The notes beneath the pieces are model-generated. The model saw only the letters and a list, made by a program, of their open reading frames with translations, was not told the origin of the DNA and searched no databases. 5,408 nt of DNA from contig CAAETL010000038.1 of the NCBI GenBank assembly GCA_900758955.1, forward strand, positions 1-5,408, written 5' to 3'. Shown one piece after another: positions 1-5,378 of the stretch. The DNA is from an uncultured Oscillospiraceae bacterium. GTDB lineage: Bacteria; Bacillota; Clostridia; Oscillospirales; Oscillospiraceae. Within the stretch, counting starts at the first letter, position 1, and each line of letters starts with the position of its first letter. The translations under genes were made by a program, and so were the position numbers.

Positions 1-475
1 GGGCATGTTCCGGATTGAGGACGAACATATCATAAAACTGTTTCGCGCCTTCGGAGCCAAATTTCAGCATGGAGCCCATGGCGGTATCCCCGTCAATGTT
101 GGCGTTCTCCCGCTTGATATCGCTCTCAGCCGCGGAGGAAAACGTGATATCTTCATAAATTTTCATCAGCCGGGTGTTCATTTCCCGTGAACGGCTGCGC
201 TCGGAACGATACAAAATGTAGGCTTTGGCAGTTTGGATGTAACCATTATCCATCAGCACCCGCTCCACCAAATCCTGAATGTGTTCCACGTCGGGGTTCT
301 CCCGTCCCTCCACTTCCAGGATGGAGACCACCTCCCGGGCCAGCTTGTCCGCCGTTTCACGATACCCCGGTTTGTAGGTGGCGGTGAACGCTTTATCAAT
401 CGCAGCCGCTATTTTTTCCTCATCAAAGGGGACCAATCTCCCGTCTCGTTTTTGGATCTGTTGGATGATGGTCAT
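1..475 (-). CDS. nrdD: Anaerobic ribonucleoside-triphosphate reductase, N-terminal part (runs off left edge)
   Basis: Class III ribonucleotide reductase reduces ribonucleoside triphosphates to deoxyribonucleotides without oxygen, using a glycyl radical installed by the activase NrdG. Only the first 158 codons are in the window; the frame stays open to base 1. Residues about 3-92 form an ATP-cone, the allosteric nucleotide-binding domain, with the typical opening KRDGRLVPFDEEKI followed by AAAIDKAF. Residues about 122-158 match the conserved start of the NrdD catalytic domain (ENANIDGDTAMGSM, then LKFGSEGAKQFYDMF and VLNPEHA). The start is ATG at 475, with AAAGGA at 485-490 and 9 nt spacing. 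The glycyl-radical site lies near the C-terminus of the family and is outside the window, as would be any nrdG. The gene is preceded by NrdR-like boxes. Its base composition looks less GC-rich than the tail genes beside it. Identification is firm from the two motif blocks; integrity of the remainder cannot be judged. Confidence 0.95.
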   Translation of the reverse strand, partial: MTIIQQIQKRDGRLVPFDEEKIAAAIDKAFTATYKPGYRETADKLAREVVSILEVEGRENPDVEHIQDLVERVLMDNGYIQTAKAYILYRSERSRSREMNTRLMKIYEDITFSSAAESDIKRENANIDGDTAMGSMLKFGSEGAKQFYDMFVLNPEHA

Positions 476-508
476 ATTGTTACGTCCTTTCTATGGCAAA
501 GCAGAAAT

Positions 509-524
509 GTCAATATATCGTCAA
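509..524 (-). promoter_or_regulatory. NrdR box 2 (downstream partner)
   Basis: The minus strand reads TGACGATATATTGACA, about 10 of 16 matches to the recalled NrdR consensus with a perfect ATATATTG core. It is weaker than box 1. However, its centre is 32 bp from the centre of box 1, leaving a 16-bp gap. That is the about three-turn tandem spacing typical of NrdR operators. The spacing raises confidence beyond what the single site would give. Confidence 0.65.
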
Positions 525-535
525 TACGCCGGAGC

Positions 536-563
536 GTTATCCACAATATCTTGTAGGTATCAA
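536..563 (-). promoter_or_regulatory. Candidate sigma-A-type promoter of nrdD
   Basis: On the minus strand, TTGATA (558-563, 5 of 6 matches to TTGACA) is followed after 16 nt by GATAAC (536-541, 4 of 6 matches to TATAAT). NrdR box 1 fills the spacer. Transcription would begin near 529, giving a leader of about 50 nt. The -10 element is imperfect and other choices in this AT-rich stretch are possible, so this is a proposal supported mainly by its fit with the NrdR boxes. Confidence 0.35.
541..556 (-). promoter_or_regulatory. NrdR box 1 (promoter-proximal)
   Basis: On the minus strand this reads CTACAAGATATTGTGG, with an inverted repeat ACAA/TTGT around an AT core. It agrees at about 12 of 16 positions with the NrdR box consensus as I recall it (ACACAATATATTGTGT). 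NrdR is the zinc-ribbon and ATP-cone repressor of ribonucleotide reductase genes. The box lies between the proposed -35 and -10 elements of nrdD, a position expected to block RNA polymerase. Confidence 0.75.
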
Positions 564-652
564 AAGAGTGCACACACATATTAGCATTCTTCCCGGTCCC
601 TCGTCAAGGTAGGCTCTTTGAAAAACATGCACAAATTTCCTCGCGCTTTGCC

Positions 653-1246
653 TCAGGGATTCCTCAGCCCCCGGCCCCTTTGGGCAACGGCTCTCTCCAG
701 TGTTTTCCAGGTCAAACCCTTGGCTTCCAAGGCTTTCCAAGTGGGAAATTCAGCCTCCAATTCCCGCCAAAGAAGAAAGGAAAAATGAAACAGAACCTCC
801 AGGTGACAGGGGAGGATATCCAAAATAATTTTTTCAACCTCCGGAAAGTCGTCGGGAATCCCCGCTTCTCCAGGTAAAAAAACCGCCACCTGTCCTGGCA
901 GCTCAGTTTCCTCCACAACAGCCCCCACGCCACAGCCCTTTATTGTATCATTCATCTCTTGAAGGGTAAAGCTCTGGTTTCCAATGCGCAGCAGGGCGGC
1001 GATGGCCACACGCAATTGCTCGGGGGACTCCGCCGGCGGGCTTCTCCGCAGCAGCTTCCTGATCTCCTCCAATCCCCAGCTCTGGGCAGTCATGAGCTGC
1101 ATTTCCCGTTGAATTTCCTCCAGGTCGCCGCCGCACGCCTCCAAGGCATCCCCCATTGCCGCCAGCTCTCCCAATTGAAAGGGCCCTTCCCAGTTGTACA
1201 CCCCCAAAGGTGAGAGAAGCTCTTTGAGCTGCTGCCGGTAGCTCAT
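653..1246 (-). CDS. xkdU: Phage tail/baseplate protein, XkdU/YmfQ family (DUF2313)
   Basis: A 197-aa protein of the YmfQ/XkdU (DUF2313) type, normally the gene after the baseplate J gene in PBSX-like contractile tails. It is thought to join the baseplate wedge to peripheral structures. Supporting features are its length, its place directly after the XkdT homologue, and a characteristic C-terminal half: a segment around residues 147-168 (CHLEVLFHFSFLLWRELEAE) followed by a near-tandem repeat, TWKALEAKGL then TWKTLERAVA, at residues 169-188. Repeats of the TW-xx-LE kind are common near the ends of these tail proteins. The start is ATG at 1246, overlapping the upstream stop as ATGA, with GGAGGAG at 1252-1258 and 5 nt spacing. 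It is the last tail gene in the window; the receptor-binding fibre gene usually found next is absent. Family assignment is good; the structural role is inferred from the family. Confidence 0.85.
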   Translation of the reverse strand: MSYRQQLKELLSPLGVYNWEGPFQLGELAAMGDALEACGGDLEEIQREMQLMTAQSWGLEEIRKLLRRSPPAESPEQLRVAIAALLRIGNQSFTLQEMNDTIKGCGVGAVVEETELPGQVAVFLPGEAGIPDDFPEVEKIILDILPCHLEVLFHFSFLLWRELEAEFPTWKALEAKGLTWKTLERAVAQRGRGLRNP

Positions 1247-2298
1247 ACCATCTCCTCCACGGCAATCTCACGGAGTACCGGCAGCTGGCCCGGCTGAATC
1301 GCCACGTCATCCAAGGGGGCCAGCAGTTTAAAGTTTGCAACCCCCTCCACCTGATAGACCAGCTGACCCAATCGTGCCCTTAGAACGGATTCCCCCAACA
1401 GGCCGCCATTAAAATAGCTTGTAATCTGGTCTGTAACCAGCGCCGCCACGGCTTCCAGCGCCTTCCCCTCCTCCGCGCGAATTCGCACCGATACCGGAAC
1501 CCCTACCTGGGTTGGCCCTAAAACGTTCACATCCACCGCGATTTCACGCACGCTTTGCAGATGTGACGCCACTTGCAGGAGCAGGTCCTCGTCAGGCTGC
1601 CCCTGGGCCGTGGCAATTACCACGTCCACCGTCCCGCGCCCCCGGTTCCGGCCCAGCACATTGACGGCGGCCACGGCGGGAAAGGAGAGCGCCTCCCGCT
1701 CGTAATAGGCGGCGTTTGTGCCATTTGGCATGCGGCGATAGGTCTCTACAATCCGCTTTCGCAAGGCCTCATCCCCTTCCTCCTCCGTGCCGCCCACAAA
1801 GGGCGCGGGGTTGGTACAGGCGCTGACGCCCAACGGCGCCACCGCCATTGTCCTCACGGTGTCAGTGGCCACATTCCCCTGAATCCCCGGCTCCAAAGCT
1901 TGGGCTGGCGCGTCTGCCCACAGGTTTCCTGCCTTCAGAATCACAGTTCGGGTCGTCTCAAAGCGCACCAGTCCCGCCGTCATACAAACCGTCCCCCCTT
2001 GAATGGCCAAATCCGAGGTCAGCGCCTGGGTCAGAGAAAAGCGCAGGGTCCCCTGCGCCTTGGCGGCAGGGTTACGTGTCAGTCCCCGCAGCGCGGCGTG
2101 ATAGTCCAAATATTCCCCCTGGGCCGTCTGCGGAAAACACTGGCGGCGCGTCCATTCATTCTGGGCGTAGAGACCGTAAATTTGCGCCGCCGCCGCATAC
2201 AGTCGCACGGCCATTTCACAGTTACCCCGGGGCTCCATCCCCGTCTCCGCCGCTACCGTGTCCCGCATCTCCTCATAAATTTCCGTTACTGATTTCAT
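1243..2298 (-). CDS. xkdT: Baseplate J/gp47-like protein (XkdT homologue)
   Basis: This 351-aa protein belongs to the baseplate J family (P2 gpJ, T4 gp47, PBSX XkdT), which builds the wedges of a contractile baseplate. The N-terminal part (residues about 1-75) carries the usual helical opening with ...NEWTRRQCFPQTAQGEYLDYHA. The central region has the family hallmark: FVGGTEEEGDEALRKRIVE, then YRRMPNGTNAAYYEREAL, then a PAVAAVNV segment. The C-terminal part (about 255-351) alternates strands and ends in the VEGVANFKLL region typical of the family. Two ATGs are possible, at 2307 and 2298. I prefer 2298 because AAAGGA at 2307-2312 is 8 nt upstream of it, while for 2307 the ribosome site would touch the start codon; the longer form adds only three residues. 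The gap to the upstream gene is 15 bp, and the stop overlaps the next start. Confidence 0.93.
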   Translation of the reverse strand: MKSVTEIYEEMRDTVAAETGMEPRGNCEMAVRLYAAAAQIYGLYAQNEWTRRQCFPQTAQGEYLDYHAALRGLTRNPAAKAQGTLRFSLTQALTSDLAIQGGTVCMTAGLVRFETTRTVILKAGNLWADAPAQALEPGIQGNVATDTVRTMAVAPLGVSACTNPAPFVGGTEEEGDEALRKRIVETYRRMPNGTNAAYYEREALSFPAVAAVNVLGRNRGRGTVDVVIATAQGQPDEDLLLQVASHLQSVREIAVDVNVLGPTQVGVPVSVRIRAEEGKALEAVAALVTDQITSYFNGGLLGESVLRARLGQLVYQVEGVANFKLLAPLDDVAIQPGQLPVLREIAVEEMV

Positions 2299-2306
2299 CG
2301 GTTCCA

Positions 2307-2312
2307 TCCTTT
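2307..2312 (-). promoter_or_regulatory. Ribosome binding site deciding the xkdT start
   Basis: The minus strand reads AAAGGA, 8 nt before ATG 2298. The final A of the SD-like hexamer is the first base of the competing ATG at 2307, so that ATG cannot use this site. This supports the shorter reading. Confidence 0.6.
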
Positions 2313-2313
2313 C

Positions 2314-2649
2314 TCACAGCGTCACCACGGCTGAGAAGGTCTCCCCCTTCCAATCCAGCAGGAGGGTGAGCCGGGCCGTATTCTTATCCCAGCGGGTGTC
2401 CATTAAGGTCAGCTCCTCCTCTCCCGCCAGCGCTTCCGCGGCATACTGCGCAGCCAGCGCCTCTTGCACCGAGTGTTTTTCTCGCAGCAGCAGATGAAAT
2501 CGACTGCCCAACTCGGGCAAAAAAGGAAAACTGCCCCGTCGTGCGGTTAGTTGAAACAGCACACGGCTTAAAAGGGCCTCCCTGTCCTGCACGGTAACAA
2601 AACCGCCATTTCCATCCGGCACATAATCTCCCCCCTGCAGCAGCATCAT
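2314..2649 (-). CDS. gp25/XkdS-like baseplate wedge protein
   Basis: A 111-aa protein placed between the spike gene and the baseplate J gene, the usual slot for T4 gp25/P2 gpW or XkdS-type (DUF2634) wedge proteins. These bind the sheath initiator region of the baseplate. The protein has a short strand-rich N-terminus (QGGDYVPDGNGGFVTV), a central helix region with LLSRVLFQLTARRGSFPFLP and ELGSRFHLL resembling the gp25 pattern of an early segment fixing a tail-end register, and a C-terminal strand pair ending in FSAVVTL. The start is ATG 2649, overlapping the upstream stop as ATGA, with AAGGAG at 2660-2665 and 10 nt spacing. A second in-frame ATG follows immediately at 2646. Longer readings upstream run through the spike gene in another frame and are rejected. 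The assignment is supported by context as much as by sequence; choosing gp25 over XkdS needs a profile search. Confidence 0.75.
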   Translation of the reverse strand: MMLLQGGDYVPDGNGGFVTVQDREALLSRVLFQLTARRGSFPFLPELGSRFHLLLREKHSVQEALAAQYAAEALAGEEELTLMDTRWDKNTARLTLLLDWKGETFSAVVTL

Positions 2650-3071
2650 ACCTCTTTCTCTCCTTCCCGCCTTGCCTCTGTGCTTCCGCTGATTGATGCG
2701 GCCGGGTTTGGGGTGGAGACGACGGCGCCGTTGTGGGAAATGACCCCAAACAGCCGGATGGAACCGTTGGTCCCCAGCAGAATTCCCGCGCCGGGATGGG
2801 CGGACAGCAGAATTTCCCCCGGCCGCAAGCGAAACCCATGCGCCGACTCCTCCTTTCCAATCAGGCAAGGGGCCTGTTCCGCCCCGGCTTTCATCACCAG
2901 CACCCCATCTCCCGGCGCCGGCCGCCAGTAGTAGCCCCCTGGGGAGAAAATCGGGACGTTTCTCCGCTCACCCGCCAGATACACCCCCGCGGGGTTTCCC
3001 CCTACCGTCACCTGGCCGATCTCCCCCGGCTCCTCTGCGGCAGGCTGCTTCTTTGGATTGGATAACCACAT
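2646..3071 (-). CDS. Short gpV/XkdR-like baseplate spike protein
   Basis: A 141-aa protein that looks like a compact baseplate assembly protein V or spike subunit. Residues about 18-80 have an OB-fold-like run of strands (GEIGQVTVGG, VPIFSPGGYYWRPAPGDGVL, then APCLIGKEE). Residues about 90-116 contain repeated short strands (GEILLSAHPGAGILLGTNG then SIRLFGVI), like the beta-helical stalk of gpV/VgrG-type spikes. It should trimerise at the tail tip under the tube. It is shorter than P2 gpV (about 210 aa), which suggests a stubby needle or a separate tip protein. The C-terminus (ASISGSTEARREGEKEV) is polar and probably disordered. The start is ATG 3071 with AAGGAG at 3077-3082 and 6 nt (ATAGT plus neighbouring base) before it; this is stronger than the upstream in-frame ATG at 3098. 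The gap to the hub gene is 13 bp. Confidence 0.78.
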   Translation of the reverse strand: MWLSNPKKQPAAEEPGEIGQVTVGGNPAGVYLAGERRNVPIFSPGGYYWRPAPGDGVLVMKAGAEQAPCLIGKEESAHGFRLRPGEILLSAHPGAGILLGTNGSIRLFGVISHNGAVVSTPNPAASISGSTEARREGEKEV

Positions 3072-3076
3072 ACTAT

Positions 3077-3082
3077 CTCCTT
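3077..3082 (-). promoter_or_regulatory. Ribosome binding site deciding the spike gene start
   Basis: The minus strand reads AAGGAG a few bases before ATG 3071. It selects that start over the in-frame ATG at 3098, which lies inside the end of the hub gene and has no comparable site. Confidence 0.65.
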
Positions 3083-3084
3083 TC

Positions 3085-4035
3085 TCACAGAACCGCATCC
3101 GGGTCTCCCAGGGTCAGCCTGGTCTGATACCCGCCTTGGTCCATGGATACCGCGCTTTCCAGTACCCGATATCGGCCGCTCCCGCTCCACGCCGACTGGG
3201 ACAACCTCACCAGTTCCCCCGGCCAGGCCAAAAAGGGCAGGGCGACGGTAAGTTCCACCCGCATCAGTTCTGCGGCGGACCGCTGCAGCTGAAACTGTCC
3301 GTTGTAGCGCATGGACTGATAGCCGGCATTCCTGGGCATCAGCAGCACCCGGCTGGCACAGCCCCCTTGCTGCTGAAATTCCGTATTGACCACGGTTTCC
3401 GAGGTAAGTCTGGCGCTGTCCCGCACCAAAATCTGGGACAGGACCCCATACCGCTTCGTCCGCCGGGTCAAACTGACCACTGGCAGGGCGCCGTCCAAGT
3501 CCTTACAACCGCCTGCCATGGGGGAGAGGTGCAGCCTGCCCAGCCGGTCAAAGCGTGGCGTCACCCCGCCGTGATACCGGGCGAACTGATACAGCACCTG
3601 CCACCGGCTGCTTCCCGAGGCAATGGAAAACCCTCCAACGGCGGGCAGATGCGCCTCCTCCGCCAGTTGAATGCCATAGGGCGTCACATGGGCCTGTAGT
3701 ATGTCCCCAAGGGTCGCCGCCCCATAATCCGCCGCTTCGGCCTGATTGTCCAATAACAGCGCCTGCAAGCCCCTGCCCGTAAGGCGGGCGACGCTCCCCT
3801 CCTGGGACCAGGCGCACTCACATTCGTCCACCACGCCGGTAAACACGGTCTCCCCCTCCCAACTGGCCGAGAACCGCACCCCCTTTTCCAGACGGGATTC
3901 CTGGCCCCCGGCCCAGGGAATGGTCACTTGAAAACTGTCGCAGGGCGTACCCAGCCCATATTCCAATTGCCAGGCGAGGGCCGTGGGCAGGATATACCGG
4001 CTCCCATCCCAGCATTGCAGACAACACTCTATCAT
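3085..4035 (-). CDS. xkdQ: Baseplate hub protein, XkdQ / phage late control D (gpD) family
   Basis: This 316-aa protein fits the XkdQ/gpD/gp27-like hub that forms the adaptor between tail tube and spike. Residues about 1-60 give strands with ...[12 protein letters not shown], followed by [20 protein letters not shown], the typical tube-like domain segment in which a bound plane of the hub is described as an offset or modifier. Residues about 80-140 hold the [17 protein letters not shown] region and [15 protein letters not shown]. The central part has [20 protein letters not shown], a signature of this family. The C-terminal domain resumes strands ([15 protein letters not shown]) and ends in [10 protein letters not shown]. 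The start is ATG 4035, overlapping the LysM gene stop as ATGA, with GAGGGTGA just upstream; a longer reading from 4143 would run through the LysM domain in another frame. Its order after XkdP and before the spike gene matches PBSX. Confidence 0.88.
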   Translation of the reverse strand: MIECCLQCWDGSRYILPTALAWQLEYGLGTPCDSFQVTIPWAGGQESRLEKGVRFSASWEGETVFTGVVDECECAWSQEGSVARLTGRGLQALLLDNQAEAADYGAATLGDILQAHVTPYGIQLAEEAHLPAVGGFSIASGSSRWQVLYQFARYHGGVTPRFDRLGRLHLSPMAGGCKDLDGALPVVSLTRRTKRYGVLSQILVRDSARLTSETVVNTEFQQQGGCASRVLLMPRNAGYQSMRYNGQFQLQRSAAELMRVELTVALPFLAWPGELVRLSQSAWSGSGRYRVLESAVSMDQGGYQTRLTLGDPDAVL

Positions 4036-4676
4036 TTCACCCTCACCCGCTCTCCCGGATAGATCCGGTTGGGATTTTTTATCTGAGGATTCAGTGCCAA
4101 CAGCCCGTTCAGGCTTAGTCCATATCTGCGGGCGATGTTCCACAAGTTGTCGCCGGACTTCACCGTGTAGTAGCTGCCCGCCTGTCCGGAGCCTCCGCCG
4201 CCAGTCTCTCCCGGGCCGGACACGCTTTTTAGCTGGTCGCTGTACCCCTCATAGTCCTCCCAGAAGGTAAAGGTATAGCGCACATACGCCGGCCGTGGTT
4301 CCTGGACCAGCGTCAGTTCCACAAAGTAGGCCTTGGCGGTCTGCCAAACCGGATGAATCAGCAGCCCCGCCCCCTCCCCATAGAACACGGAAGCCAGCTT
4401 CTTAAATTCCTCGTAGGCGTTCTGCCCGGTAAATTCCCCCTCCCCCTTCATCACCCGCCGGGTCAGCCCTAAGTTCTGGAGCATATACCGACCAAAGGGC
4501 ACCTTATGCACCGCCATCTCCCGCTCATAGGAGATGGTGTAGGTCCTGGGATTGTGGGGCCATACGTATGTTTTATATCGCATCGGGGTTAAGTTCACTT
4601 TATCACGCTCCCACGGCACTGGCTTCCCCCCAACCATATGCCACGTATTTTTATAGAAGAGAAAAGCCCCCGTCAT
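4032..4676 (-). CDS. xkdP: LysM-containing tail protein, XkdP type
   Basis: A 214-aa protein of the XkdP type, found in PBSX-like tails just before the hub gene, where it helps link tube and baseplate. Residues 1-152 form the conserved N-terminal region ([20 protein letters not shown], then [20 protein letters not shown]). A Gly/Ser-rich linker follows at about 153-168, then one complete LysM domain at about 169-214 with [20 protein letters not shown] and a closing [10 protein letters not shown]. LysM modules bind N-acetylglucosamine polymers such as peptidoglycan; in tail proteins they may also act in assembly. I chose ATG 4676 because family-like sequence begins there. An earlier ATG at 4793 would add 39 low-quality residues lying wholly within the 173-aa gene in another frame. 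The start overlaps the end of that gene by 26 bp and has no strong Shine-Dalgarno sequence, so it probably depends on translational coupling. Confidence 0.9.
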   Translation of the reverse strand: MTGAFLFYKNTWHMVGGKPVPWERDKVNLTPMRYKTYVWPHNPRTYTISYEREMAVHKVPFGRYMLQNLGLTRRVMKGEGEFTGQNAYEEFKKLASVFYGEGAGLLIHPVWQTAKAYFVELTLVQEPRPAYVRYTFTFWEDYEGYSDQLKSVSGPGETGGGGSGQAGSYYTVKSGDNLWNIARRYGLSLNGLLALNPQIKNPNRIYPGERVRVK

Positions 4677-5172
4677 ACCGTCGGGCGTCCCGCTGAAACG
4701 CCAGGTCCAAGCTTCTGAAATCGAAGGTCCCTTGGGGTTTGGGGGAGTCTTCCCTCGTCCCGCCATGCCCTCCCGGTTTTTGCGCGGCGACAAACCAGGC
4801 CAGACGTCTGGCGCCCATGGCCGCAGCGTAAAGAGATTCCCCCGGTGCAGCCTTCTCCGCCCTCATCTCTCCCAGGGCTCCCCGCCGGCTCTCCCGCCGT
4901 CCCGGTGATAAGAAATTCTCTCCCCCCAAAGCGATAAGGGGCGTCTCCCGCATGCTCTCATACTTGTTTTCCGGGTTTCCCCCCACCGTCTTCTGCCGCC
5001 TTCCCATTTCCGCCTCCGATAACAGCGGCGCTCGTCCCTCCTCTTCCCGTTGCGCCGTCAAATCCAGTCCCGTTTTTCGTCCCCTTCCCACGGTGGACCA
5101 GGACCTCCACTGCAGCGTTTCCCCCACATCCTCATCGGCGCTTTCCAGGAGCCACTGGATGTAATCAATCAA
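4651..5172 (-). CDS. Unrecognised tail-operon protein, TTG start
   Basis: A 173-aa protein I do not recognise. It starts with a short amphipathic, acidic segment ([20 protein letters not shown]), followed by a long charged, Arg/Glu/Gly-rich middle (about 30-115) with low hydrophobicity that is probably flexible. A small helix-like stretch ([19 protein letters not shown], about 113-131) is next, then a compact C-terminus, [20 protein letters not shown], that looks conserved in character. No signal peptide or membrane segment is seen. The start is TTG 5172, overlapping the upstream stop as TTGA, with GGGGGAG at 5178-5184 and 5 nt spacing, which makes this rare start credible. It sits where a tape-measure gene normally lies, directly before xkdP. 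It could be a short tape-measure or tube-end protein, a chaperone, or a lineage-specific factor; none of these is shown by sequence. That it is a real gene is supported by coupling on both sides. Confidence 0.78.
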   Translation of the reverse strand: MIDYIQWLLESADEDVGETLQWRSWSTVGRGRKTGLDLTAQREEEGRAPLLSEAEMGRRQKTVGGNPENKYESMRETPLIALGGENFLSPGRRESRRGALGEMRAEKAAPGESLYAAAMGARRLAWFVAAQKPGGHGGTREDSPKPQGTFDFRSLDLAFQRDARRYDGGFSLL

Positions 5173-5378
5173 ACCGGCTCCCCCTTCCCCATGGCCTCAA
5201 ACCGCGCCCAGTCAAAGGAAGGGTTTTCCCCACAGGATACCTCTCCACAGGGCGCGCCGCAGACCGGGCACGCCTCCCGCTCGGCCTCGGCCCGGCAGGC
5301 GGGACAGAGGCGGCTGATCTCCTCCTCATCGTCCAGCATCATATGGAGGGCGCACCACAGATAATCCCGGTTTTTCAT
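5169..5378 (-). CDS. Small zinc-ribbon-like protein of the tail operon
   Basis: A 69-aa acidic protein with an N-terminal helix-like part (MKNRDYLWCALHMMLDDEEE) and a Cys cluster: C25-P-A-C28 and C37-P-V-C40, plus C44 and C49. The two CPxC pairs about 9 residues apart have the spacing of a small zinc ribbon. The C-terminus ([17 protein letters not shown]) is a probable short helix. I do not recognise a named family. Its position before the 173-aa gene and xkdP suggests an assembly, chaperone or regulatory role. The start ATG 5378 forms an ATGA overlap with a frame that ends at 5375, matching the coupling style of the operon; GGGAG lies directly against it, so ribosome loading is probably by coupling. 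The same frame stays open to the window edge, so a longer protein or a frameshift fusion with the upstream gene is possible. Confidence 0.72.
   Translation of the reverse strand: MKNRDYLWCALHMMLDDEEEISRLCPACRAEAEREACPVCGAPCGEVSCGENPSFDWARFEAMGKGEPV
5178..5184 (-). promoter_or_regulatory. Ribosome binding site for the TTG start
   Basis: The minus strand reads GGGGGAG, 5 nt before TTG 5172. No ATG is better placed in that frame nearby, so this site is the main reason for accepting a TTG initiation codon here. Confidence 0.6.

Larger units (their letters stand above)
476..652. other. Intergenic region between tail operon and nrdD
   Basis: This 177-bp gap separates the stop of the DUF2313 gene from the nrdD start. 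It holds the NrdR-like boxes, the candidate promoter and the nrdD Shine-Dalgarno sequence. I looked for a GC-rich hairpin followed by a T-run on the minus strand and saw none, so no intrinsic terminator for the tail operon is evident. No convincing small gene was found in the gap. Confidence 0.6.

Noticed and set aside
233..556. 107-codon plus-strand open frame in the nrdD region
   Set aside because: It lies opposite the clear nrdD N-terminus and crosses its operator; the minus-strand frame has conserved ATP-cone and NrdD motifs.
560..652. Possible intrinsic terminator of the tail operon
   Set aside because: Only very short inverted repeats such as GTGCAC were seen, none forming a GC-rich stem followed by a T-run on the minus strand.
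537..740. 67-codon minus-strand frame across the end of the DUF2313 gene
   Set aside because: It overlaps the DUF2313 gene in another frame and runs through the nrdD control region, with no domain or ribosome site.
1573..2292. 239-codon plus-strand open frame
   Set aside because: It is antisense to the baseplate J gene, His/Arg/Pro-rich with no recognisable domain or ribosome site, as expected for a shadow in GC-rich coding DNA.
1848..2369. 173-codon plus-strand open frame
   Set aside because: Pro/Ser-rich antisense shadow crossing the junction of two well-supported minus-strand genes.
3058..3699. 213-codon plus-strand open frame
   Set aside because: Antisense to the XkdQ hub gene, low-complexity composition and no family resemblance.
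4677..4793. 39-residue N-terminal extension of the LysM protein
   Set aside because: It falls inside the 173-aa gene in another frame and has low-complexity sequence; family-like sequence begins at ATG 4676.
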